This document shows, piece after piece, positions 1-7,410 of a stretch of DNA of 64,000 nt (position 1 is its first letter; the number at the start of each line of letters is the position of its first letter). The translations under genes and the position numbers were made by a program. Under the pieces are notes generated by a model. It saw nothing but the letters and a program-made list of their open reading frames with translations, searched no databases and was not told the origin of the DNA. The DNA comes from Pseudomonadota bacterium (lineage in GTDB: Bacteria > Pseudomonadota > Alphaproteobacteria > Rhizobiales > Xanthobacteraceae), in the NCBI GenBank assembly GCA_023386885.1, contig JAEWIX010000064.1:1-64000 (forward strand), written 5' to 3'.

Positions 1-49
1 CCCGGCCGCGGGACGTGACTTAAACGAGACGTTGAGCGCGGGAAATATT

Positions 50-913
50 ATGCAGGCACTATACGCCCAACTCCTGGTTGGACTGATCAACGGCTCGTTC
101 TACGCGCTGCTCAGTCTCGGTCTGGCCGTGATCTTCGGAATGCTCAACATCATCAACTTCGCGCATGGCGCGTTGTATATGATGGGCGCGTTCTGTGCGT
201 ACTTCCTGCTCAACGGCCTTGGCTTGAATTATTGGTATGCCCTGGTTATCGCGCCGATCATGGTCGGCATTTTCGGCATGGTGCTGGAGCGCACGCTGCT
301 GAAATGGCTGGCGGGACTGGATCACCTGTACGGACTGCTGCTGACGTTCGGCATCGCGCTGATCATTCAGGGCGTGTTCCAGAATTACTTCGGCTCGTCG
401 GGATTGCCCTATGCCATTCCCTCGCAACTGCAGGGCGGCATGAATCTCGGCTTCATGTTCCTGCCGGTGTATCGCGGCTGGGTGGTGGTGTTCTCGCTCG
501 TGATATGTCTTGCCACCTGGTATCTGATCGAACGGACCCGGCTCGGCGCCTACCTGCGCGCCGCGACTGAAAATCCGGCGCTGGTTCGCGCGTTCGGCAT
601 CAACGTGCCGCGCATGATCACGCTGACCTATGGTCTGGGCATCGGCCTTGCCGCGCTCGCCGGCGTGCTGTCGGCGCCGATCAATCAGGTGCGGCCGCTG
701 ATGGGCGCCGATCTGATCATCGTCGTCTTCGCGGTGGTGGTGATCGGCGGCATGGGATCGATCATGGGATCGGTCATCACCGGCTTCGCGCTCGGCGTCG
801 TCGAGGGATTGACCAAGTATTTTTACCCCGAGGCTTCCAACACCGTGGTCTTCGTTCTGATGGTGCTGGTGCTGCTGGTGAAGCCGACGGGATTGACAGG
901 ACGGGCGACTTAA
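50..913 (+). CDS. livH: Branched-chain amino acid ABC transporter permease, LivH type
   Basis: Inner-membrane permease subunit of a high-affinity ABC importer for branched-chain or related amino acids; 287 aa, normal for LivH. The N-terminus (QLLVGLINGSFYALLSLGLA) is the classic LivH first membrane segment, followed by FGMLNIINFAHGALYM, and hydrophobic segments fill the rest. The EAA-type coupling region lies near residues 180-210. An in-frame TTG at 32 could extend it by six residues, but the ATG at 50 gives the usual start. It ends two bases before livM, so the two are one operon. No ATPase gene (livG/livF) follows, so the ATPases must lie upstream of the window or elsewhere. The substrate cannot be read from the sequence. 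Confidence 0.9.
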   Translation: MQALYAQLLVGLINGSFYALLSLGLAVIFGMLNIINFAHGALYMMGAFCAYFLLNGLGLNYWYALVIAPIMVGIFGMVLERTLLKWLAGLDHLYGLLLTFGIALIIQGVFQNYFGSSGLPYAIPSQLQGGMNLGFMFLPVYRGWVVVFSLVICLATWYLIERTRLGAYLRAATENPALVRAFGINVPRMITLTYGLGIGLAALAGVLSAPINQVRPLMGADLIIVVFAVVVIGGMGSIMGSVITGFALGVVEGLTKYFYPEASNTVVFVLMVLVLLVKPTGLTGRAT

Positions 914-914
914 C

Positions 915-1886
915 ATGTCAGTGATTACCGACAATTCCGCATCGGGCTCCTCCGGACGTGGTATCCGCGACGAGGCTGTCGCCTTCGTCCTGATGGCGGT
1001 GGCGCTGGCAATCGTGCCGTTCACCGATATCTATCCGTTCTTCGTCATGCAGGCGCTGTGTTTCGCGCTGTTCGCCTGCGCCTTCAACCTGCTGATCGGG
1101 TATGGCGGCCTGCTGTCGTTCGGCCACGCCATGTTCCTCGGCACCGCCGGTTATTTCACCGCGCACGCGTTGAAGGTCTGGGGCGTATCGCCGGAAATCG
1201 GCATCGTGATCGGCACCGCCGGTGCTTGTGCGCTGTCCGTCGTCACCGGCTGGATTTCGATCCGCCGTCAGGGCATCTACTTCGCGATGATAACGCTGGC
1301 GCTGTCGCAGCTCGTGTTCTTCGTCTATCTGCAGACGCCGTTCACCCACGGCGAAGACGGCATTCAGGGCATTCCGCAGGGGATGCTGTTCGGGTTGCTC
1401 GATCTGTCGGAGCCGATCACGCTGTATTACGTGATCCTGGTCGCCTTCCTGCTGGCGTTCCTGCTGATCTTCCGCACCATCAACTCGCCGTTCGGCGAGG
1501 TGCTGAAAGCCATTCGTGAGAACGAGCCGCGCGCCATCTCGCTCGGCTACAAGGCCGACCAGTACAAGCTGATGGCCTTCATTCTGTCGGGCACGCTGTC
1601 GGGTCTGGCTGGCTCACTAAAGGTGTTCGTGGCGCAGAACGCCTCGCTCACCGACGTGCATTGGACGATGTCGGGCGAGATCGTGCTGATGGCGCTGATC
1701 GGCGGTCTCGGCACGGTATTCGGCCCGGTGGTCGGCGCCTTCGTCATCGTCGCCATGCAGCAGTATCTCGCCGGCTTCGGCCAGTGGGTCACCGTGATTC
1801 AGGGCGTGATCTTCGTGGTCTGCGTGCTGACTTTCCGGCGCGGCATCGTCGGTGAGATCGCGGCCTTGTTCAAACGCTCGCTCTGA
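915..1886 (+). CDS. livM: Branched-chain amino acid ABC transporter permease, LivM type
   Basis: Second inner-membrane permease subunit, 323 aa, the partner of the LivH just upstream (one-base gap, so translationally linked). A hydrophilic N-terminus of about 20 residues precedes hydrophobic segments. The motif LLIGYGGLLSFGHAMFLGTA near residues 55-75 is diagnostic of LivM, and the coupling loop IRENEPRAISLGY lies near residue 200. Together LivHM would form the translocation pore, energised by LivG/LivF ATPases that are not in this window. A LivK-like binding protein occurs 14 kb away on the other strand, but nothing ties it to this pair. Confidence 0.9.
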   Translation: MSVITDNSASGSSGRGIRDEAVAFVLMAVALAIVPFTDIYPFFVMQALCFALFACAFNLLIGYGGLLSFGHAMFLGTAGYFTAHALKVWGVSPEIGIVIGTAGACALSVVTGWISIRRQGIYFAMITLALSQLVFFVYLQTPFTHGEDGIQGIPQGMLFGLLDLSEPITLYYVILVAFLLAFLLIFRTINSPFGEVLKAIRENEPRAISLGYKADQYKLMAFILSGTLSGLAGSLKVFVAQNASLTDVHWTMSGEIVLMALIGGLGTVFGPVVGAFVIVAMQQYLAGFGQWVTVIQGVIFVVCVLTFRRGIVGEIAALFKRSL

Positions 1887-2287
1887 TCGCGCACGGCAGA
1901 TCAAGCCCCGGCGTCAGTTCTGCCGTCGGGGAGCGACGTTGCGCTCGCCGGTTAAACATCACGGATTGTGCGATAATTTCACCCGGCCGGGTTCGCTGCC
2001 CACGGCAGGGGCATGACGCTCCGTGCATATCGTGCATATGTTGTGTTCGGTGGGCGCGACTACGTCTGCAGCGATTGCGCGCCGTCCGAAGAAGTGTTTT
2101 ATGACAAGGCAATGACGCGTCGTCGCATGTCGATGGCCTGTCGCATCGGGGGTCGAGGCGGTCCAGTTCGGTCCGGTTTCGGCGTTTTGCCTGAACGACG
2201 GCGCGGTTTTGAGGCGGGGCACGCCGGTCGGATGACGGTGTTGGCGCGTCAATCGGGTACCGCCAACCGAACGGCCGGGGAATAGCA
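1887..2287. other. 400-bp intergenic region before the phosphate genes
   Basis: No gene I can support. A 90-codon open frame at 2013-2285 has no recognisable domain and atypical composition, so it is treated as spurious. The region holds the direct repeat CGTGCATAT CGTGCATAT near 2022-2039 and a reversed Pho-box-like site at 2101-2118, listed separately. The promoter for the DUF47-pit operon should lie here. Confidence 0.6.
2101..2118 (-). promoter_or_regulatory. Candidate Pho box, reverse orientation
   Basis: ATGACAA-GGCA-ATGACGC reads on the minus strand as GCGTCAT-TGCC-TTGTCAT, matching the 7-4-7 layout of PhoB sites (consensus CTGTCAT-N4-CTGTCAT) at 5/7 and 6/7. It lies 170 bp upstream of a DUF47-pit operon. 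In Sinorhizobium meliloti the equivalent orfA-pit operon is repressed by PhoB, which fits. The reverse orientation and imperfect match keep this tentative. Confidence 0.35.
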
Positions 2288-2932
2288 ATGTTACGCTGGT
2301 TCAGAGCTCTGCTGCCCAGGGAAGAGAAGTTCTTTGCCCTGTTCGCGCGTCACGCACAGGTCGCGGTGCAGGGCGCGCAGGCGCTGCAGGGGATGCTTAA
2401 AGGCGGCGAGGAAACCCCTGTCTATTGCCAGCGTGTCGATCAGTTCGAGAGCGACGCCGACGGCATCACCCGCGAAGTTCTCACCGCGGTGCGCCGTACT
2501 TTCATCACCCCGTTCGATCGCGTCGACATCAAGAACCTGATCACGGCGATGGACGACGCCGTCGACCAGATGCAGCAGACCGCCAAGGCGGTGGTGCTGT
2601 TCGAGGTGCGCCAGTTCGAGCCGCCGATGCGCGAGATCGGCACGCTGCTGGTCGAATGCGCCAACCTGGTCGGCCGCGCGGTGCCGTTGCTGCAATCGAT
2701 CGGCGACAACGTCACCATGCTGACGACGATCACCCAGGAACTCGGTAAGATCGAAGGCCGCGTCGACGACCTCCACGACATCGGCCTCAAGGAACTGTTT
2801 CTCAAGCACCGCAACGCCAACGCGATGGACTTCATCGTCGGCGCCGAGATCTACGACCATCTCGAGAAAGTGGCCGACCGCTTCGACGACGTCGCCAACG
2901 AGATCAACAGCATCGTCATCGAGCAGGTGTAG
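2288..2932 (+). CDS. DUF47 family (PhoU-like) Pit accessory protein
   Basis: Cytoplasmic all-helical protein of 214 aa in the DUF47/PhoU-like family, the usual length. Family landmarks include the N-terminal FRALLPREEKFFALF, the DGITREVL stretch near residue 60, TPFDRVDIKNLITAMDDAVD near residues 75-95 and a C-terminal helix DHLEKVADRFDDVANEI. Such proteins are nearly always encoded beside Pit transporters and are thought to modulate phosphate uptake; the rhizobial equivalent is OrfA. The gene sits 15 bp upstream of pit on the same strand, a clear two-gene operon. The exact biochemical role is not established for the family. Confidence 0.9.
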   Translation: MLRWFRALLPREEKFFALFARHAQVAVQGAQALQGMLKGGEETPVYCQRVDQFESDADGITREVLTAVRRTFITPFDRVDIKNLITAMDDAVDQMQQTAKAVVLFEVRQFEPPMREIGTLLVECANLVGRAVPLLQSIGDNVTMLTTITQELGKIEGRVDDLHDIGLKELFLKHRNANAMDFIVGAEIYDHLEKVADRFDDVANEINSIVIEQV

Positions 2933-2947
2933 GGCAGGGACCGCCGG

Positions 2948-3955
2948 GTGGACGCCACGATCGCTTTTCCGGTGCTGGTCGGCCTGATCGGGGTCGCGCT
3001 GCTGTTCGACTTTCTCAACGGCTTGCACGACGCAGCTAATTCGATCGCTACCATCGTTTCGACGCGGGTGCTGCGGCCGCAGTATGCCGTGCTGTGGGCG
3101 GCGTTCTTCAATTTCGTCGCGTTCCTGGTGTTCGGGCTGCACGTCGCCAACACCATCGGCACCGGCATCATCGCCCCGGACATCATTACGCCCGCCGTGA
3201 TCTTCGCGGCGCTGGTCGGCGCCATCGTCTGGAATCTGGTGACCTGGGCGCTCGGCATTCCCTCCAGTTCGTCGCACGCGCTGATCGGCGGGCTGGTGGG
3301 CGCGGGCGTTGCCAAGGCCGGCATCGTCGCCGTGATGTGGAGCGGGCTGTCGATGACCTTGCTCGCCATCGTGCTGTCGCCGGTGGTGGGATTCCTGCTC
3401 GCGCTGCTGCTGGTGGCGATCGTGACCTGGGCGTCAGCCCGGTCCACGCCATTCGCGGTGGACCGGGCGTTCCGGATATTCCAGTTCTTTTCCGCGTCGC
3501 TGTATTCCCTCGGCCACGGCGGCAACGACGCGCAAAAGACCATGGGTATCATCGCCGTGCTGCTCTACTCGCAGGGCCATCTCGGTAGCGAGTTCAGCGT
3601 CCCGTTCTGGGTGGTGCTGTCGTGCCAGTCGGCGATGGCGCTCGGCACCCTGATGGGCGGCTGGCGCATCGTCCGCACCATGGGGCTGCGGATCACCCGC
3701 CTGACGCCGATGCAGGGTTTTTGCGCCGAGACCGGCGGCGCGGCGACGCTGTTCATGGCGACGTTCCTTGGCGTCCCGGTGTCGACCACCCACACCATCA
3801 CCGGCGCCATCGTCGGCGTCGGCGCGGCGCGGCGTGTCTCGGCGGTGCGCTGGAACGTCGCCAGTTCCATCGTCTATGCGTGGGTGATTACCGTGCCGGC
3901 CTCGGCGCTGGTGGCGGCGCTGGCCTATTGGGCCGTGGTGCTGGTGCAGCACTAG
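2948..3955 (+). CDS. pit: Low-affinity inorganic phosphate transporter, PiT family
   Basis: Inner-membrane cation-coupled phosphate carrier of 335 aa, the length of the short bacterial PiT forms. The duplicated PiT signatures are both visible: FDFLNGLHDAANSIAT near residues 20-35 and SLGHGGNDAQKTMGI near residue 195. The C-terminal half has GVPVSTTHTITGAIVG, also typical. The start is a GTG at 2948, 15 bp after the DUF47 gene, with no better ATG nearby. With the DUF47 protein it forms the housekeeping phosphate-uptake module, probably used when phosphate is plentiful. Confidence 0.93.
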   Translation: MDATIAFPVLVGLIGVALLFDFLNGLHDAANSIATIVSTRVLRPQYAVLWAAFFNFVAFLVFGLHVANTIGTGIIAPDIITPAVIFAALVGAIVWNLVTWALGIPSSSSHALIGGLVGAGVAKAGIVAVMWSGLSMTLLAIVLSPVVGFLLALLLVAIVTWASARSTPFAVDRAFRIFQFFSASLYSLGHGGNDAQKTMGIIAVLLYSQGHLGSEFSVPFWVVLSCQSAMALGTLMGGWRIVRTMGLRITRLTPMQGFCAETGGAATLFMATFLGVPVSTTHTITGAIVGVGAARRVSAVRWNVASSIVYAWVITVPASALVAALAYWAVVLVQH

Positions 3956-3985
3956 AGATTGATCGGCTTGAAGCGCAGGGCGTTT

Positions 3986-4077
3986 CGTCATCCTGAGGAG
4001 CGAACGAAGCGAGCCTCGAAGGATCGCGGCCGTCGCCCTTCGAGGCTCGGACTTTCTCTAAGCGCCTCAGGGTGACG
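3986..4077. repeat. Nested intergenic palindrome (CGTCATCCTGAGG family)
   Basis: Outer arms CGTCATCCTGAGG (3986-3998) and CCTCAGGGTGACG (4065-4077), inner arms GAGCCTCGAAGG (4011-4022) and CCTTCGAGGCTC (4037-4048). This two-level palindrome is a familiar interspersed extragenic element of Bradyrhizobiaceae. It lies between the convergent ends of pit and gdx and could form a long hairpin. Confidence 0.7.
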
Positions 4078-4113
4078 ACCTCATGCAGCCTCGGCACATT
4101 CTGCTCGGACCGA

Positions 4114-4428
4114 TCACGTCACCAGCTTGAGCCCGACGATGCCGGCGACGATCAGGCCGATCGAGCCGAGCCGCGCGGCGGTGGCCGGATCGCCCAGCAG
4201 CACGATGCCGAGAATGGCGGTGCCGACCGCGCCGATCCCGGTCCAGACCGCGTAGGCGGTGCCGACCGGCAGCGTCTTCAGCGCCAGGCCGAGCAGGATG
4301 ATGCTGATCAGCATCGCCGCCAAGGTCAGCACCGACGGCACCAGACGGGTGAAGCCCTCGGTGTATTTCAGGCCGATCGCCCAGCCGATCTCCATCAGCC
4401 CCGCGATGAACAACAAGAACCAGGCCAT
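4114..4428 (-). CDS. gdx: Guanidinium exporter of the SMR family (Gdx/SugE)
   Basis: Four-helix inner-membrane small multidrug resistance protein, 104 aa, that exports guanidinium in exchange for protons. It matches E. coli SugE/Gdx closely in key stretches: the membrane-embedded Glu in GLMEIGWAIGLKYTEGF (residues 10-26) and LPVGTAYAVWTGIGAVGTA in helix 3, which separates Gdx from the QacE/EmrE drug pumps. The Shine-Dalgarno AGGAGGG lies 5-6 bases before the ATG. The leader carries a guanidine-II riboswitch (separate entry), independent support for guanidinium as the substrate. It is a single-gene unit, divergent from prfC. Confidence 0.93.
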   Translation of the reverse strand: MAWFLLFIAGLMEIGWAIGLKYTEGFTRLVPSVLTLAAMLISIILLGLALKTLPVGTAYAVWTGIGAVGTAILGIVLLGDPATAARLGSIGLIVAGIVGLKLVT

Positions 4429-4430
4429 GA

Positions 4431-4499
4431 GACCCTCCTAACGTGTTAGGCAGGGCCGTCCCCGCGATGACTGTATGAGGCCGGAGGGTCGTCCCTCCG
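4431..4499 (-). ncRNA. Guanidine-II (mini-ykkC) riboswitch in the gdx leader
   Basis: On the minus strand two GC-rich hairpins each carry an ACGR tetraloop closed by GGG/CCC: P1 is CGGAGGG-ACGA-CCCTCCG (4499-4482) and P2 is GCGGGG-ACGG-CCCTGC (4465-4450), with a 16-nt linker. That is the defining architecture of the guanidine-II class, sitting directly before a guanidinium exporter gene. The segment GACCCTCC (4490-4483, loop plus 3' arm of P1) is an exact 8-nt complement of GGAGGGTC (4438-4431), which contains the gdx Shine-Dalgarno. This suggests translational control: guanidine stabilises the hairpins and frees the ribosome site. Confidence 0.85.
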
Positions 4500-4597
4500 C
4501 CGGGGAAATATGGGGTGGCCGGAACCGGCTGGCAACCCGCCTGCGCCGGCGCGGAAACTCCTTGATCCCGCCCGCATTCCCTGCCACAGCGACGCCC

Positions 4598-6226
4598 ATG
4601 TCCGACATTGCGATTTCCACTGAGCCATCCTCACGCCCGGCGCTGGCCGCTGAAGTGGCGCGCCGCCGCACCTTCGCGATCATCTCGCACCCCGACGCCG
4701 GCAAGACCACGCTGACCGAAAAGCTGCTGCTGTTCGGCGGCGCCATCAACCTCGCCGGACAGGTCAAGGCCAAGGGCGAGCGCCGCAACACGCGCTCCGA
4801 CTGGATGAAGATCGAGCGCGATCGCGGTATCTCCGTCGTCACCTCGGTGATGACGTTCGAGTTCGACGATCTCGTCTTCAACCTGCTCGACACGCCCGGC
4901 CACGAGGATTTTTCCGAGGATACCTATCGCACGCTCACGGCGGTCGACTCCGCCGTCATGGTGATCGACGCCGCGAAGGGGATCGAGGACCGCACGCGCA
5001 AGCTGTTCGAGGTCTGCCGCCTGCGCGACATTCCGATCATTACCTTTATCAATAAAATGGATCGCGAGAGCCGCGATACTTTCGATCTGCTCGACGAGAT
5101 CGAGAAGACGCTGGCGCTCGACACCACGCCGATGACTTGGCCGGTCGGGCGCGGCCGCGACTTCCTTGGCACCTATGATATCTCGACCGGCGGCATCCGC
5201 TTGCTGGAAGGCGGCGGCGCCAAGACCGGCGCGGCGGAGCAGATCGACATTGCCGATCTCGCCGCGCGCAATCCGAATCTCAACCTCGACGAGGTGAAGG
5301 AAGAATTGGGGCTGGCGACGGAGGCCTGCAAGCCGTTCGACCTCGCCGCGTTTCGCGAAGGTCATCTCACGCCGGTGTATTTCGGCTCGGCGCTGCGCAA
5401 CTTCGGCGTCGGCGATCTGCTCGAAGGCCTGGGCAAATTCGCGCCGCCGCCGCGCGCGCAGGAGAGCAGCCAGCGCCTCGTGCAAGCCGATGAGCCGAAG
5501 ATGACGGCCTTCGTTTTCAAGATCCAGGCCAACATGGATCCGAACCACCGCGACCGTATCGCGTTCGCGCGGCTGTGCTCGGGCAAGCTGACGCGTGGCA
5601 TGAAGGCCAAGCTGGTGCGCACTGGCAAGCCGATGCCGCTGTCGTCGCCGCAGTTCTTCTTCGCGCAGGATCGTGCCATCGCGGATGAGGCGTTCGCCGG
5701 CGACGTCGTCGGCATTCCAAACCACGGCACCTTGCGGATCGGCGACACGCTGACCGAGGGCGAGGATGTGTCGTTCGTCGGCGTGCCCAGCTTTGCGCCG
5801 GAAATCGTTCGTCGCGTGCGGCTCACCGACGCGATGAAGGCGAAGAAGCTGAAGGAGGCCTTGCAGCAGATGTCGGAGGAGGGCGTCGTGCAGGTATTCC
5901 GCCCGCGCGACGGCGCACCGGCGCTGGTCGGCGTCGTCGGTATGCTGCAGCTCGACGTGCTGAAGGCGCGGCTCGATGCCGAATATTCGCTGCCGGTCGA
6001 ATTCGAGATCAGCGAATTCCAGCTGGCGCGCTGGATTTCATCGGACGATCCGAAGAAGCTCGATGCGTTCGTCGCAGCCAACAACTCAGGTGTGGCCGAC
6101 GATGTCGACGGCGATCCGGTGTTCCTCGCCAGGAACGAGTTCTATCTCGGCTACACCCGCGAGCGCGCCGAGGGCATCGTGTTCTCCAACGTCAAGGACG
6201 TGAAGAAGAACGGCAAGGCGGGGTAG
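4598..6226 (+). CDS. prfC: Peptide chain release factor 3
   Basis: Cytosolic translational GTPase RF3, which removes RF1/RF2 from the ribosome after termination; 542 aa from the chosen start. The G1 motif SHPDAGKTT is near residue 30, G3 DTPGHEDFSEDTYR near residue 95 and G4 NKMD near residue 150, followed by the beta-barrel and C-terminal RF3 domains. The open frame continues 41 codons upstream to 4475, but that extension runs through the gdx riboswitch on the other strand and looks non-coding. The ATG at 4598 begins MSDIAIS and suits the family. It is a lone gene between gdx and a small secreted protein gene. Confidence 0.93.
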   Translation: MSDIAISTEPSSRPALAAEVARRRTFAIISHPDAGKTTLTEKLLLFGGAINLAGQVKAKGERRNTRSDWMKIERDRGISVVTSVMTFEFDDLVFNLLDTPGHEDFSEDTYRTLTAVDSAVMVIDAAKGIEDRTRKLFEVCRLRDIPIITFINKMDRESRDTFDLLDEIEKTLALDTTPMTWPVGRGRDFLGTYDISTGGIRLLEGGGAKTGAAEQIDIADLAARNPNLNLDEVKEELGLATEACKPFDLAAFREGHLTPVYFGSALRNFGVGDLLEGLGKFAPPPRAQESSQRLVQADEPKMTAFVFKIQANMDPNHRDRIAFARLCSGKLTRGMKAKLVRTGKPMPLSSPQFFFAQDRAIADEAFAGDVVGIPNHGTLRIGDTLTEGEDVSFVGVPSFAPEIVRRVRLTDAMKAKKLKEALQQMSEEGVVQVFRPRDGAPALVGVVGMLQLDVLKARLDAEYSLPVEFEISEFQLARWISSDDPKKLDAFVAANNSGVADDVDGDPVFLARNEFYLGYTRERAEGIVFSNVKDVKKNGKAG

Positions 6227-6263
6227 GCGGCGCCGTTTCTCGAACGCGATGCATTGACCGAAG

Positions 6264-6289
6264 AAAAAAGGCCGGCGCGAGCGCCGGCC
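6264..6289 (-). terminator. Rho-independent terminator of the small secreted protein gene
   Basis: GGCCGGCGC-GA-GCGCCGGCC (6270-6289) is a perfect inverted repeat. On the minus strand it is followed directly by TTTTTT, the standard terminator layout, 27 bp after the stop of the minus-strand gene at 6316. On the plus strand the A-run comes before the hairpin, so it suits prfC less well. Confidence 0.8.
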
Positions 6290-6315
6290 GCTGAGTTTCG
6301 GCCTTGGAGAGAGCT

Positions 6316-6615
6316 TTAGCGCGACATGCCGCCGGCTGCGCCGCCGCTGCCGGTTGCCGGGCTATTGTGTTCCACCGATCCGCCGGGCGCCGGCTTGACA
6401 GCCTTGCCGCTGCGGCTGCCGGAATGGGTCGCCGATGATCCGACCGTCCCCGACGGCGCGGTGCCGGCGCGGCCGGCTGGTGCATGGGAGCCGCCTTGTT
6501 GCATCGACTTGCTCGGCTGCATCCGTTGGCTCGGTTGCGTTTGGGTCTGCGCCTGTGCGGCCGTGGCGGCAAGAGTGGCGATCGCGGCGGCGGTGGCGAG
6601 AAGTTTCAAGTTCAT
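6316..6615 (-). CDS. Small secreted low-complexity protein of unknown function
   Basis: A 99-aa protein with a clear Sec signal peptide (MNLKLLATAAAIATLAATAAQA, cleavage after the second AQA-like motif near residue 22). The mature part is rich in Gln, Ser, Gly, Ala and Pro, with QTQTQPSQRMQPSKSMQQGG followed by a Gly/Ser/His-containing tail, probably disordered and periplasmic or exported. The ATG at 6615 is preceded by GGAG about 9 bases upstream; an upstream in-frame ATG at 6645 would spoil the signal peptide. A strong terminator follows. No domain was recognised and no function is proposed. Confidence 0.7.
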   Translation of the reverse strand: MNLKLLATAAAIATLAATAAQAQTQTQPSQRMQPSKSMQQGGSHAPAGRAGTAPSGTVGSSATHSGSRSGKAVKPAPGGSVEHNSPATGSGGAAGGMSR

Positions 6616-6800
6616 GCATTCAGCTCCATGGTGTTGATGGAGCATTGATGGTTGACGTGCGTCGCGGTCATTCCGCGAAATTTCCGGGGTGATTGCGTGA
6701 TGATGTTGCGGCGGGATCGTGAACGCGTGCCGCGTGCATTTTTGCGAACTGCTAGATATGACTGCGATGATGCATCGCCACGCGCACCTGGAGCGAGCTT

Positions 6801-7235
6801 ATGGCAACTGTTCGCGAGATGACCCTTGAAGACTTCGATCGTGTGATTGCCCTGATGCGGCAGACGCCGGGAGTCACCGTGCGCGATGCCGATTCAAAGG
6901 CGGCCGTGGAGCGTTATCTGAACAGGAATCCGGGCCTTAGCTTTGTCGCGGAGGTTGCCGGCGAACTCGTCGGATGCGTGATGTCCGGTCACGACGGCCG
7001 CAGGGGCTATCTGCAACACCTGATCGTCGCGCCGCCTCATCGCGGCATCGGCCTTGCAACGCGTCTGGTCACTGCGTGTCTCGACAAGCTGGAAGCCGAA
7101 GGAATTCAGAAGTCGCATATCGACGTGCTGGCGACCAACGAATCCGCGATGGCGTTCTGGGAAAAGATCGGGTGGCAACGTCGCACCGATATCGTGCGCT
7201 ATTCCTTCATCCGCGCCGGCGGAGAAAATGTGTAG
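6801..7235 (+). CDS. GNAT family N-acetyltransferase
   Basis: Single-domain GNAT acetyltransferase of 144 aa that would transfer acetyl from acetyl-CoA to an unknown amine. The acetyl-CoA pyrophosphate loop is seen as PPHRGIGLATRL near residues 78-90, after the beta-4 strand GYLQHLIVAP. The C-terminal ATNESAMAFWEKIGWQRR near residues 112-130 is the usual final GNAT strand pattern. GGAG lies 9 bases before the ATG. It stands alone, divergent from the secreted protein gene and followed by repeat elements, so the substrate cannot be inferred from context. Confidence 0.85.
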   Translation: MATVREMTLEDFDRVIALMRQTPGVTVRDADSKAAVERYLNRNPGLSFVAEVAGELVGCVMSGHDGRRGYLQHLIVAPPHRGIGLATRLVTACLDKLEAEGIQKSHIDVLATNESAMAFWEKIGWQRRTDIVRYSFIRAGGENV

Positions 7236-7241
7236 GGCAGA

Positions 7242-7266
7242 GTCGTCCCCGCGGAGGCGGGGATTC
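7242..7266 (-). repeat. REP-like extragenic palindrome, first of an inverted pair
   Basis: GTCGTCCCCGCGGAGGCGGGGATTC; stem CCCCGC/GCGGGG with a GGAG loop, 6 bp after the GNAT stop codon. Its reverse complement begins GAATCCCCGCC and ends GCGGGGACGAC, matching the element at 7345-7375 in opposite orientation. The CCCCGC-N4-GCGGGG-ACGAC unit is a common interspersed palindrome in Bradyrhizobium-group genomes. Confidence 0.75.
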
Positions 7267-7344
7267 ATACGCCGTGTCGCTCGTCGTGTGGAAGGCGCTT
7301 ATCGATCGTGTGTCGGCAGGCTTCGCAAGCACGACTGATGCAGG

Positions 7345-7375
7345 GAATCCGGGTCCCCGCCTGCGCGGGGACGAC
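7345..7375 (+). repeat. REP-like extragenic palindrome, second of an inverted pair
   Basis: GAATCCGGGTCCCCGC followed by CTGC and GCGGGGACGAC; stem CCCCGC/GCGGGG with a CTGC loop. It is the same family as the element at 7242-7266 in the opposite orientation about 80 bp away. The pair lies between the convergent ends of the GNAT gene and the SRPBCC gene. Confidence 0.75.
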
Positions 7376-7410
7376 GCTGACGATGTGTCGGTTTGTGATC
7401 CGGAAAATCC

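Noticed and set aside
2013..2285. A 90-codon open frame before the DUF47 gene
   Set aside because: No domain, poor codon pattern, and the region carries likely regulatory sites.
4450..4499. REP-type palindromes before gdx
   Set aside because: The hairpins carry ACGA and ACGG loops closed by GGG/CCC and sit in the leader of a guanidinium exporter gene, so a guanidine-II riboswitch explains them better than the repeat family at 7242.
4631..5725. A 364-codon open frame opposite prfC
   Set aside because: Antisense shadow of a complete RF3 gene.
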